Assembly (NCBI RefSeq): GCF_001601825.1
Contig: NZ_LUJK01000022.1
Location: forward strand, 1-49,451
From: Limnobacter sp. CACIAM 66H1
Lineage (GTDB): Bacteria > Pseudomonadota > Gammaproteobacteria > Burkholderiales > Burkholderiaceae_B
Direction of reading: 5' to 3'
Length of the DNA stretch: 49,451 nucleotides
Part shown: one piece after another, positions 17,933 to 26,270 of the stretch
Numbering within the stretch: position 1 is the first letter of the stretch
Layout of the letters: every line of letters starts with the position of its first letter
Translations under genes and position numbers: made by a program
The notes under the pieces: generated by a model
The model's database searches: none
Told to the model about the DNA's origin: nothing
Seen by the model: only the letters and a program-made list of their open reading frames with translations

Positions 17933-18870
17933 TTACTCACTACAGCAAACTGCGTCACGAAGAATCTCAGGCGCGCCAGCAAACGTTCAATGCAAGCACG
18001 TCGGCAAGGGGAGTTGCAACAGGCCATTTGTTGAACACGGTTTGCAAGGACAACCCCGCGTTGTCCAAAACTTTGCTCGTGATTGGTACCCTGATCACCG
18101 TTCACGAGTCAGAGCCAGAAGCCAGTGGCGGTGCGCAATCTGATTTTGATTGTCAGTTTGAAGCCATTGAGTCCAGCCAGCCTTTCAGACCCGAACGGAA
18201 ATCCAGAAAACCCCAGATCAAAGGACCCCTGCCTGCCTTGGTTGTTGGCCCGGAGGGGCGAGAAATACACACCGATGAATTTGGTCGAATCAAGATTCAG
18301 TTTTACTGGGATCGCTACGGCAAACACAATCAGGACAGTTCTTGCTGGGTGCGTGTACCCTTGGGGGGAGTGAATGGGCAACCGGGTGGTTTGGCGACAT
18401 TTGGCGAATCGTCTGGTTCAGGTCAGTCGGCAGGTGCCGGTGCCATTCGGGTTGAAGTTGGTGACATCAATCGTCCGGGCTTGGGTGGTTTCCTCACAGT
18501 ACTACCTTTTGAGGGAAGTAATCTGTTGCCTGGGCAAGTGGTTTACCTGGCGGGCCCGGAGCGCAAGGGCACTCAAGCGTTTTTCTACGATGGGGCACGC
18601 AGTCTGGATCGCATTCCCGTGGTTTACAACGGCAGCTTGCTGCTTTCACCCCAAGAAGCTGCCGCCTTGACGACTGCCCAAGGCGCTGTGGTCTTGGCTC
18701 GCCAGGAGCAAACCCGTTCCGTGGTTCGCACTGAAAACGTGGCTGGCAAAATTATCAATGGTGTGGTGGCGGAAGTGGGCCCGGGCAGGCCTGCAACCGA
18801 GGGCGAGGGTGGTGCAACAAAGCCGGGCACTTGTGATGCAGAAGCCTCAGGCCTAAGCTGCGCACCCTGA
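17929..18870 (+). pseudogene. vgrG: vgrG fragment joined to an unrelated tail
   Basis: From about 17941 the frame reads LRHEESQARQQTFNASTS, then FRPERKSRKPQIKGPLPALV and HTDEFGRIKIQFYWDRYG. This is the middle of a VgrG type VI spike protein (end of the gp27-like part, start of the gp5-like OB fold). The first several hundred VgrG residues are absent and a TAG stop precedes the frame. After SCWVRVP (about 18360) VgrG similarity ends. The tail (VYLAGPERKGTQAFFYDG, VYNGSLLLSPQEAAAL) looks beta-rich and may be the end of a filamentous adhesin, a weak guess. A TTG at 18028 could start translation, but product function is doubtful. Confidence 0.72.
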
Positions 18871-18885
18871 TAATTTCGCATTAGG

Positions 18886-18914
18886 GACTTCCTGTGTAGC
18901 CACCACAGGGAGTC
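18886..18914. other. Stem-loop downstream of the vgrG remnant
   Basis: GACTTCCTGTG (18886-18896) pairs with CACAGGGAGTC (18904-18914): 11 pairs including one G-T, with a seven-base loop. No T-run follows, so it is not a standard intrinsic terminator. It sits between the remnant and the HbpS-like gene. Confidence 0.55.
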
Positions 18915-18963
18915 TGCCGCATACTTCGCTTTGACATTTTTAATTCAAAACCGGAGTTAGTTC

Positions 18964-19371
18964 ATGAAAACCAAAGCCGTCTTGTCTGTAGATGACGTAC
19001 AAGCCATTTTGACTGCCGCTCGTGCGGAAGCCGAAGCCAACAACTGGGGCGTAACCATTGCTGTGGCCGACGATGGTGGTCATTTGTTGGGCATGCTGCG
19101 TTTGGATGGCGCACCCCCCATGAGCGCACACATTGGCCCATCCAAGGCCAAGTCTGCTGCCATGGCCCGCAAAGACACCAAAATTCTGGAAGACGTGATC
19201 AACAACGGCCGCACTGCCTTTGTAACCGCCCCTTACGTAGACGGCTTGCTGGAAGGCGGCGTAACCATTGTGGTTGATGGCCAGGTGGTTGGCGCTGTCG
19301 GTGTTTCCGGCGTGAAATCGGATCAAGATGCACAAGTGGCGCGTGCCGGTATTGCAGCACTGAAGCTGTAA
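18964..19371 (+). CDS. GlcG/HbpS-type heme-binding protein (DUF336)
   Basis: A 135-residue small protein without a signal peptide. The pattern TIAVADDGGHLLGMLRLDGAPP, then the SAKSKA-like SKAKSAAMARKDT, then GGVTIVVDGQVVGAVGVSG is the DUF336 fold shared by HbpS and GlcG. HbpS-like members bind heme, but no function is assigned here. TTGACA at 18932-18937 could be the -35 of its promoter. A terminator follows at 19399. Confidence 0.82.
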   Translation: MKTKAVLSVDDVQAILTAARAEAEANNWGVTIAVADDGGHLLGMLRLDGAPPMSAHIGPSKAKSAAMARKDTKILEDVINNGRTAFVTAPYVDGLLEGGVTIVVDGQVVGAVGVSGVKSDQDAQVARAGIAALKL

Positions 19372-19398
19372 TAGTTGCCATTCCTGCAGTACAGAAAA

Positions 19399-19427
19399 CC
19401 CCGGGCATTGGCCTCGGGGCTTTTTTT
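19399..19427 (+). terminator. Intrinsic terminator after the HbpS-like gene
   Basis: CCCCGGG pairs with CCTCGGGG (one G-T pair) around the loop CATTGGC, followed by seven T. It ends the HbpS-like transcript and separates it from the next gene. Confidence 0.85.
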
Positions 19428-19479
19428 ATGCCGGTGCGCTCGTCTAAAATGGGCAGGTACTTACCGACACTGGAGCGCT

Positions 19480-19827
19480 ATGAGCTATCAACCTAATCCG
19501 GTTCCCAATCAGGAAGAGTCCAACCGCACCATCGTTTTGGTGGCCTATGTGTTGGGTGCTGTGGGTATATTCACGGCGTTTATTCCAATCCTGATTGCTC
19601 TCATTATTTGTTATGTGAAGCGTGGCGAATCAGCGGGCACTATTTATTACAGCCATTACGACTGGCTTATTTCAACCTTCTGGATTGGCATGTTCTGGTT
19701 TGTGGTGGCCATGATCACCATGGTGTTTGGCGTGGGCTTTATTGTTTACGGCATTTTAAGTCTGTGGTTGCTTTACCGCTTCGTGAAGGGTTTGCTCCGG
19801 TTTAGTGAAAGGAAGGCGGTTGTTTAA
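19480..19827 (+). CDS. DUF4870-family small membrane protein
   Basis: A 115-residue protein with three hydrophobic helices (about 18-45, 63-80 and 82-104). The IALIICYVKRGESAGTIYYSHYDWLISTFW segment is typical of this uncharacterised family. I chose ATG at 19480 preceded by GGAG rather than the longer open frame. It overlaps the lipoprotein gene downstream. The function is unknown. Confidence 0.7.
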   Translation: MSYQPNPVPNQEESNRTIVLVAYVLGAVGIFTAFIPILIALIICYVKRGESAGTIYYSHYDWLISTFWIGMFWFVVAMITMVFGVGFIVYGILSLWLLYRFVKGLLRFSERKAVV

Positions 19828-20338
19828 TCAAGCTGTAGCTGTGTTTGGCCGATTTGCTGGCGTGTGCCTGCTGCTGTTGTTGCAGGCCTGTGCGGGTTTG
19901 CAAGAAAGTGGTTCAGATACTTTGGTGCTTGAAGACGGCACCGTATTTACCGGTTTCGAAACCGAAAAACCTGAGGTTCAAAAAGCGTTGCTGGCCCAGT
20001 TTCGGGAGTGGCGCGGCACACCTTACAAATTGGGCGGCAATTCAAAGGCGGGCATTGATTGTTCGGCCTTTGTGCAACAAACTTTGGATACCCATTTCAA
20101 CATCGCTGCGCCGCGAAGTACCGATCAACAAGTCACTATGGGTGCAGAGGTGAAGCGCGACGCCATGCAGGTGGGCGACCTTGTATTTTTCCGAACAGGG
20201 TACACCACCAAGCACGTGGGCTTTTACTTGGGCGATGGAAAATTTTTGCATGCCTCCACCAAGGTGGGTGTCACTATCAGCCGGCTTGATGATTTGTACT
20301 GGCGAAAAACCTTCTGGAAGGTACGCCGGGTGATGTGA
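19805..20338 (+). CDS. NlpC/P60 cell-wall peptidase lipoprotein
   Basis: A lipoprotein of about 177 residues with signal LLLLLQAC and a C40 peptidase domain. The catalytic Cys is in GIDCSAFVQQ and the His in TKHVGFYLGDGKFLHAS. Such enzymes cut peptidoglycan stem peptides (Spr/MepS type) in the periplasm. The start is uncertain. GTG at 19805 has no visible ribosome site, whereas TTG at 19820 follows AGGAAGG. Both leave a good signal peptide. It overlaps the preceding gene by up to 23 bases. Confidence 0.87.
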   Translation: MKGRRLFNQAVAVFGRFAGVCLLLLLQACAGLQESGSDTLVLEDGTVFTGFETEKPEVQKALLAQFREWRGTPYKLGGNSKAGIDCSAFVQQTLDTHFNIAAPRSTDQQVTMGAEVKRDAMQVGDLVFFRTGYTTKHVGFYLGDGKFLHASTKVGVTISRLDDLYWRKTFWKVRRVM

Positions 20339-20351
20339 AACACCCCCCAAC

Positions 20352-20382
20352 AAAAAACCCGCCAAACTTCGGCGGGTTTTTT
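20352..20382. terminator. Bidirectional intrinsic terminator
   Basis: AAAAAACCCGCC and GGCGGGTTTTTT form a perfect 12-bp stem around a seven-base loop, between the convergent NlpC/P60 and htpX genes. It has a T-run in both directions. Confidence 0.92.
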
Positions 20383-20402
20383 GATGAGCGCACAGCTGGT
20401 TT

Positions 20403-21281
20403 TTATCGCTGCTGGGCCAATGCTTCAATGCGCTGCTCAATGGGTGGGTGGCTGCTGAACAAAGCCATTACACCACCTTTGCCTGAAATACCGGATGCAG
20501 CCATGTTCGAGGGCAGTTCACCGGCCTGCATGCCGCCCAAACGCTTCAGGGCGGAAATCATGGGTTGCTTGTTGCCCATCAACCATGCGGCACCCGAGTC
20601 GGCGCGGAATTCACGCTGACGCGAGAAGTACATCACGATGATGGACGCCAAAATACCCAGCGTAATTTCCATCACGATCACGGTGATGAAGTAACCCATG
20701 CCTTGGCCGCTTGATTCGGAATCGTCTTTTCGCAAAAACTGATCCACCATAAAGCCCACCACGCGGGCCAGGAAGAACACAAAGGTGTTGACCACGCCTT
20801 GAATCAGCGTGAGTGTCACCATGTCGCCATTGGCAATGTGGGCCACTTCGTGTGCCAACACGGCTTCGGCTTCCTCGCGGCTCATGCTTTGCAGCAAACC
20901 AGTGCTAACCGCGACCAGTGAGTTGCTTTTGCTGGGGCCAGTGGCAAATGCGTTGGGCGCGCCTTCGTAAATGGCCACTTCTGGCATGGGAATGCCGGCT
21001 TTGTCTGCAAAGCGTTGAACCGTGCTAACCAGCCATTGCTCGGTGGCGTTGCGTGGTGTTTCAATGACTTGTGCGCCGGTGCTCCACTTGGCTACTTTTT
21101 TGCTGATCAACAGGCTGATGAATGAACCACCAAAGCCCAGTACAGCACTGAATGCCAGCAGCATGGTCAGGTTAAGCTGACCCCCGGCCATGAACTGGTT
21201 CAAGCCCAGCACATGTACGGTAATGCCCAGTACCACCATAATGGCGACGTTGGTGGCTAAAAATAAAACAATGCGTTTCAT
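20403..21281 (-). CDS. htpX: Membrane zinc metalloprotease HtpX
   Basis: Inner-membrane M48 protease of 292 residues that degrades misfolded membrane proteins. The zinc motif HEVAH is at 144-148. There are two N-terminal helices (about 4-27 and 36-60) and two after the active site. The third ligand is probably Glu in [12 protein letters not shown]. Its ATG overlaps the stop of the HPF-like gene, giving a two-gene operon ending at the terminator at 20352. Confidence 0.95.
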   Translation of the reverse strand: MKRIVLFLATNVAIMVVLGITVHVLGLNQFMAGGQLNLTMLLAFSAVLGFGGSFISLLISKKVAKWSTGAQVIETPRNATEQWLVSTVQRFADKAGIPMPEVAIYEGAPNAFATGPSKSNSLVAVSTGLLQSMSREEAEAVLAHEVAHIANGDMVTLTLIQGVVNTFVFFLARVVGFMVDQFLRKDDSESSGQGMGYFITVIVMEITLGILASIIVMYFSRQREFRADSGAAWLMGNKQPMISALKRLGGMQAGELPSNMAASGISGKGGVMALFSSHPPIEQRIEALAQQR

Positions 21282-21622
21282 GATGCGTGTTGTCCTTTCA
21301 ACAATTGCAAGGGGGTCACCTGGTGAAGGGTGTGTTTCAGTTGGCGGCGAACAGCACGTGCTGCTGATTCAACCGCCTGGTCAATTGCGCTAAGCCAATG
21401 CGGCCCGGCGCTGTCTACGATCACGGGCGCTTGCCCGTCGATACGAATTTCAATCACACAGTTGCGCTGGTCAGCCTGTTTTGCGGAGTGCCGGTCCAGT
21501 TTCACGGTGATGTTTTTAATCTGGGTCGAAAGTCGATTGATGGCCGAGCGCACGCGGCGAAGTACGTACCTGCGCAGGGTTTCATCGATCTCGGGATGCC
21601 GAGCCACAATTTCAGTTTTCAT
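21278..21622 (-). CDS. HPF/RaiA-like ribosome-associated protein
   Basis: A 114-residue protein resembling the beta-alpha-beta-beta-beta-alpha fold of ribosome hibernation factors. It has [24 protein letters not shown] and a C-terminal helix ending [12 protein letters not shown] strong AAAGGAGG lies just upstream (21627-21634). It overlaps htpX by four bases. It is a divergent member, so a role in ribosome protection during stress is inferred from family and from htpX. Confidence 0.65.
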   Translation of the reverse strand: MKTEIVARHPEIDETLRRYVLRRVRSAINRLSTQIKNITVKLDRHSAKQADQRNCVIEIRIDGQAPVIVDSAGPHWLSAIDQAVESAARAVRRQLKHTLHQVTPLQLLKGQHAS

Positions 21623-21729
21623 GGTTGCGTCCTCCTTTCGGGGAAATAGACAGTTGAAGTGTACGCCGGTTCAATGTAAGAATAAATGGAACAATTGCTT
21701 AATAAATATTCGAATAAATCGAAGGGTTA

Positions 21730-22641
21730 ATGAAACTTACCGACCTGAACTTCCACCACCTGCGCTATTTCTGGATGGTGGCCAACACCGGCAGCCTGAC
21801 AGCGGCGGCCGAGCGGCTTGGGCTGCGCGCGCAAACGCTTTCAAGCCAAATTACCCAGTTGGAACAAACTTTGGGGCGGGCATTGTTTCAGCCGGTGGGG
21901 CGGGGTTTGGGGCTGACCGAGGCCGGGCGAATTGCTTTGCGCTATGCCGATCAAATTTTTCAGCTGGGCGAGCAAATGGCCGAAAGCCTGGGCGACGAGC
22001 AACTGGATTACACACTGCGTTTGTCGGTGGGCATTGCCGATGCCTTGCCCAAAACAGTGTCGTTTCACATGATTGAACCCATATTGGGCATGCAGCGCCC
22101 TGTGCGGCTGGTGTGCCACGAAGGCCGGTTCGAGGCCCTGTGTTCAGAGCTTGTGCAACACAGTGTGGACGTGGTGTTGGCCGAGCGCCCCGGTGGGCAG
22201 GGCACTGCACACTTGCAGGTGGCCAAGTTGCTGACTTACCCGGTGCGAATTTTTGCGAGCCCGGATTTGAAACAGAAGTACGCCGCGAACTTTCCACAAA
22301 GCTTGCAACACGCGCCTTTCCTGATGCCATCGCGCAACAACGTGTTGCGACTGAAACTGGAACACTGGCTGGAAAGTGTGGGGGTGGAGGTGACGGTGGT
22401 GGGTGAGTTCGACGACCTCGCCTTGCTGGAAACGTTTGGCCGGGCAGGCTTGGGATTGTTTGCCGTACCCGCCATGCTGATTGAAGACGTGGTGCGCGAC
22501 CACACCGTGGTGCACATGGGCGATGCACAGGGTGTGGTTGAAGATTTTTTTGCATTCACCCACCCGCGCAACTTGAACCACCCTGCCTTGAAGCTGTTGT
22601 TTGACATCAACCCCAATACAAACCCGAATCGCTCCGATTAA
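21730..22641 (+). CDS. LysR-family regulator, NhaR-like
   Basis: A 303-residue regulator. The N-terminal winged helix FHHLRYFWMVANTGSLTAAAERL and LTEAGRIALRYADQIF closely follow NhaR, the activator of sodium/proton antiporter genes. A co-inducer domain follows. The 10-bp palindrome TATTCGAATA (21707-21716) lies 14 bases before the start and may be its own operator. No antiporter gene is adjacent. The next gene is an AEC transporter on the same strand, a possible target. Confidence 0.85.
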   Translation: MKLTDLNFHHLRYFWMVANTGSLTAAAERLGLRAQTLSSQITQLEQTLGRALFQPVGRGLGLTEAGRIALRYADQIFQLGEQMAESLGDEQLDYTLRLSVGIADALPKTVSFHMIEPILGMQRPVRLVCHEGRFEALCSELVQHSVDVVLAERPGGQGTAHLQVAKLLTYPVRIFASPDLKQKYAANFPQSLQHAPFLMPSRNNVLRLKLEHWLESVGVEVTVVGEFDDLALLETFGRAGLGLFAVPAMLIEDVVRDHTVVHMGDAQGVVEDFFAFTHPRNLNHPALKLLFDINPNTNPNRSD

Positions 22642-22706
22642 ACGCTTGCAGTACACTGCGACCTTCCCTGTCACTTCCCAGTTATTTCCCTGTACGGCGG
22701 CCTTCT

Positions 22707-23579
22707 ATGTTCTTGCGCATTGTTGCGGTTATTGTTCCGGTGTTTGCGGTGGTGGCCCTTGGGTATTGGTATGGACGGGTGAAAAAACCCGACATGAAAT
22801 TCGCCAACCAGCTGAACATGGAAATTTTTGTACCGGCGCTGGTGTTCTCGGCTTTGGCCAGCAAGTCGTTTGAAATTGAATCGTATTGGTTGCTGGCAGT
22901 GGGTGGTGCCATTGTGGTGTTGGGTTCAGGTTTGTTGGCTTGGCCTGTGGGCCGTTTGTTGGGAATCGATAGCCGAATTTTTGTGCCTCCCATGATGTTC
23001 AACAACTCCGGCAACATGGGCTTGCCGTTGGCCATTCTGGCCTTTGGTGAGGAGGCCTTGCCCGCTGCCGTGATGCTGTTTTTGGTGGGCAATACGCTGC
23101 ATTACTCGCTGGGCACCTGGATGATGAGCCCCAATGCCCGCATTTTGATGTTGTGGAAAGAGCCCGTGATTGCAGCGTCCATTGCGGGTTTGCTGGTCAG
23201 TGTGCTGAAAATTGAAGTGTGGCCCCCTTTGTATTTTGCAATCGACATGGTGGGCGATGTGTCCATTCCACTGCTGCTGTTTTCATTGGGGGTTCGCCTA
23301 ACGCAAGCCGACTTTTCGGATGTAAAGCTGGGTGTCATTGGCGGTGTGCTGTGCCCACTCACCGGGCTGATTTTTGCAGCCCTGTGCGTGTGGTTGCTGC
23401 CTTTAAGCCCCGAGCACACGGCGATGCTGATTGTGTTCGGTGCCCTGCCACCGGCGGTGCTCAGTTTTGTGTTTGCTGAAAAGTACGGCCTTCAACCCCA
23501 GCGTGTAGCTTCACTGGTGATGATGGGGAACCTGATGAGCCTTATCTTCGTGCCGATGGCCCTGTATTGGGTACTGTGA
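22707..23579 (+). CDS. AEC (auxin efflux carrier) family transporter
   Basis: A 290-residue inner-membrane carrier with about ten hydrophobic helices. It shows the family features NNSGNMGLPLAILAFGEEA in the first half and GDVSIPLLLFSLGVRL in the second. Bacterial AEC proteins export or import small organic acids, and the substrate is not predictable here. It follows the NhaR-like gene by 65 bases. Its last 69 bases overlap the convergent large exported protein. Confidence 0.85.
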   Translation: MFLRIVAVIVPVFAVVALGYWYGRVKKPDMKFANQLNMEIFVPALVFSALASKSFEIESYWLLAVGGAIVVLGSGLLAWPVGRLLGIDSRIFVPPMMFNNSGNMGLPLAILAFGEEALPAAVMLFLVGNTLHYSLGTWMMSPNARILMLWKEPVIAASIAGLLVSVLKIEVWPPLYFAIDMVGDVSIPLLLFSLGVRLTQADFSDVKLGVIGGVLCPLTGLIFAALCVWLLPLSPEHTAMLIVFGALPPAVLSFVFAEKYGLQPQRVASLVMMGNLMSLIFVPMALYWVL

Positions 23580-25469
23580 GCCATTGCCCGGGCTGGGCAT
23601 GCTCACCCATACCCGTTCATTTCTCGGCAGGCGCAAGGTGGCATTGGCCAGCAGGTCCGGGTATTGGGCCAGGTCAATGACCAGTCTTTCCTTTCGCGGG
23701 TCGTTGTAAACATGGCCCAGCGTGGGCCCGGTGCGCATGCCCAAGGCGGTGAATTCCGGTGTTTTCATCCATAGGCCCAAGGGCAACAATTCCATGGTGT
23801 TGTAAATTTCGCCAATTTTTTCAGTGGGCAATGTGCCCACCTGCACTTGCAGGTAGGGCCCCATTGGCGAGCGCAGCACGGTTTTGATGGCTCGCAGCTC
23901 GGTGCTTAATTGCAGTGGGGGCAGTGCGCTGCCCAAGGCAATGCGAATGGTGTTGTCGTGCAGCTTGACTGCAGCCTCTTCAATTTTGATAAAGCTGCTG
24001 AGTTTCAACCCGGCGTAATCAATCAGCGGCAGCATGGACAGGCCAAACATGCGCACTTCGGCGGGTGTAAATTCCAAGTGCTGCCTGTCGCTTGAAATAA
24101 GCAACGGGCCGCTGAGTTTGGCAGGCAACCAGAACAGCGGTATGCCAAAAATCTCGGGTTTCACTTGCAGCGAAAGCTGCAAATGAGGCTCGCCAATGGT
24201 GGTGTTTACTTGTCGGATCGGGCTGCCCTCGAAGTTGAACAATGCCTTGTTCATCAGGGTATTCATGGCGGCTTCGCTCAGCGAAATCTCGCCCACATGC
24301 ACGGTTTGTTTGGCAGTTGGTAGTTGGCCAAGGTCGGTGGATTGAGTACTGGCCAACAGTTTTTCAACACGCAGTTCAATCCCCTCGCGCGACAACAGCG
24401 TGGCATGGTGCACCGCCAAGGTCACTGCCTCTTGAGCAGGATTCAAACCTTCAAGTTGGGAAATGGCAGCCTCGCCAGTGTTGAGCAAGGCCGTTTCAGC
24501 AGGGTTGAGTAGCCCTTCCTGGGCGCTGATCCACAGGGCACCGTCGGTGCGAAGCTGCACGGTGCTGGTGCTGATTACGCTGTTCAAATCATGTAGCGCG
24601 ATGGGCAGGCTGCCATTGCTGATGCCTGTGACCAAGGTGGGCTGGCCAGCCAGCACCATACCCGCGGCCCGCAATTCGCCGCCGTGGGTGTACACAAAAT
24701 TGGCGGGGCAATTGGCTTCACAAAAGAAACCGGGCGCCTGGCTGGCTTTGCCCAACAACACGGTGACTTCGCCTTGTCCCAGTTGCACGGCATTCAGTTC
24801 AAATGAAAGTTTGGGGGCGGGCAGCACTTGATCCAGGCGAAGCACCATGGCCTGGCCTTGCAAGGCTACGGCTTTGGACTTCATGTCGATCAGCGACTGC
24901 AACTGAATGTTGGTGGCCAGCAATGTTTTGTAAAGGGGTACGCCTGCCACCTTCAAGGTGCGCGGGGTCAGGGTAATTTCCCGTGGATTGGCCACGGAGG
25001 GGATGCCTTCCATGGTGAATGGAATCCACAAGCCCAGCCTTTTGATGTCCCCGGTAATCAGTATTCCATCGGTTTGCGTGGTCACTTGCTTGATTCGCAA
25101 GGGGGCGTCGCTGGCTTGCAGTTCTGCCTGCACGAGTGCCTGCAAAACGTTGTCGGCAATCCGAAGTTGCGCATGTTCCACATTCACGGCGTAGGCCGCC
25201 GGGTTCTCGAGGGAAACAGGCAGGTCGGGCTGCATGGCGGCAAGCGTGCCGTGCAGGCTTTGAATATTGAATTGAATGTTGTTGGCCAAGGCCAGCCGGC
25301 TGTTGCGCACTTGCACCAAGGCCTTTTCGCCGGTCGGCCAGGTGTTGGGGAGGGCAGAGCGCCAATCCTGAACCTTCTCCAGTGTATCGGCCCACGCACT
25401 GGGGGCTGCGTATACGGTGATTGCCGCAAATGCGAGGGTTGCCAACAGGCGTGCTTGACGCTTCATCAC
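23511..25469 (-). CDS. Large exported protein of unknown function
   Basis: I do not recognise this gene. It encodes 652 residues with a signal peptide cut near AWA-DT. The body is a long run of alternating hydrophobic strands with repeated themes such as LRIADNVLQALVQAEL and LSEAAMNTLMNKALFNFEG. The latter is reminiscent of lipid-binding DUF2993 or AsmA-like beta-sheet proteins, but weakly. A pair of cysteines (FFCEANCPANF) near residue 250 may form a disulfide. The C-terminal tail is histidine-rich. It overlaps the end of the AEC gene by 69 bases. Confidence 0.7.
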   Translation of the reverse strand: MMKRQARLLATLAFAAITVYAAPSAWADTLEKVQDWRSALPNTWPTGEKALVQVRNSRLALANNIQFNIQSLHGTLAAMQPDLPVSLENPAAYAVNVEHAQLRIADNVLQALVQAELQASDAPLRIKQVTTQTDGILITGDIKRLGLWIPFTMEGIPSVANPREITLTPRTLKVAGVPLYKTLLATNIQLQSLIDMKSKAVALQGQAMVLRLDQVLPAPKLSFELNAVQLGQGEVTVLLGKASQAPGFFCEANCPANFVYTHGGELRAAGMVLAGQPTLVTGISNGSLPIALHDLNSVISTSTVQLRTDGALWISAQEGLLNPAETALLNTGEAAISQLEGLNPAQEAVTLAVHHATLLSREGIELRVEKLLASTQSTDLGQLPTAKQTVHVGEISLSEAAMNTLMNKALFNFEGSPIRQVNTTIGEPHLQLSLQVKPEIFGIPLFWLPAKLSGPLLISSDRQHLEFTPAEVRMFGLSMLPLIDYAGLKLSSFIKIEEAAVKLHDNTIRIALGSALPPLQLSTELRAIKTVLRSPMGPYLQVQVGTLPTEKIGEIYNTMELLPLGLWMKTPEFTALGMRTGPTLGHVYNDPRKERLVIDLAQYPDLLANATLRLPRNERVWVSMPSPGNGSQYPIQGHRHEDKAHQVPHHHQ

Positions 25470-25545
25470 AGTCGGTAAGAGTGAATTTGGGGTGAAGTGT
25501 AGCCGGATGTGACTGTTTTTACTGGAATTGCAGTTCTAGGTGTTG

Positions 25546-26154
25546 TTATTTGGGTGTATAGCCCCACACCTCGTTCAGACGATTTTCCCGGCCGCAGGTG
25601 GTTTTGTAATACCGGTAGCGCAAGGGGTTTTTACGGTAAAAATCTTGGTGATATTCTTCGGCCACATAGAAGGTTTGTGCGGCCTCAACTGTGGTGTAGA
25701 TGTTTTTGAATTTGCCGGTGCCCAACAGTTGTTCCTTGCTTTGTTTGGCCTCGCGGTGTTGTTGTTCGTTTAGATAGAAGATGGCTGATCGGTATTGTTC
25801 ACCCACATCGCAGAATTGCCGGTTTTCAACGGTAGGGTCAATGTTGGTCCAAAAGGCTTTCAACAGGTTGCTGTAGCTGATTTGCCTGGGGTCGTAGTGC
25901 ACCCGCACCACTTCCACATGGCCGGTGTTGCCTTGGCTCACCTGCTCATAGGTGGGGGCTGAGGTTCGCCCGCCGGTGTAGCCTGATTCAACCGATTTCA
26001 CTCCCCCGATTTTCTCGAATGCCTCTTCCATGCACCAAAAGCAGCCGCCTCCGAAAATGGCCTGTTCCAGTTGTTGGGCCTGTGCAAGGGGCAGAAAGCC
26101 GGATAGCCCCAACAACAAAGTTGCAGTGTTACGCGACCAAACTACCCAAGCCAT
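25546..26154 (-). CDS. msrA: Peptide-methionine (S)-S-oxide reductase, exported
   Basis: Repairs S-sulfoxides of methionine. The active-site motif GGGCFWCMEE (catalytic Cys38) opens the domain, and GYTGG, GHVEVVRVHYDP and EYHQDFY follow. At 202 residues it has normal length plus an N-terminal hydrophobic segment ending AQA that reads as a signal peptide. The enzyme probably acts in the periplasm. A downstream cysteine (TTCGRENR) near the C-terminus may be the resolving residue. Confidence 0.92.
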   Translation of the reverse strand: MAWVVWSRNTATLLLGLSGFLPLAQAQQLEQAIFGGGCFWCMEEAFEKIGGVKSVESGYTGGRTSAPTYEQVSQGNTGHVEVVRVHYDPRQISYSNLLKAFWTNIDPTVENRQFCDVGEQYRSAIFYLNEQQHREAKQSKEQLLGTGKFKNIYTTVEAAQTFYVAEEYHQDFYRKNPLRYRYYKTTCGRENRLNEVWGYTPK

Positions 26155-26270
26155 GCAAGTACTCCTTGTGCAACATTCAAACGGATTGTGGAACCAACCA
26201 CGGTTTTGCTTTCAATCAGACCGGCTTTTTGAAATAATGTTCACCCCTTGCCAGAAATATCAGTGAAATC

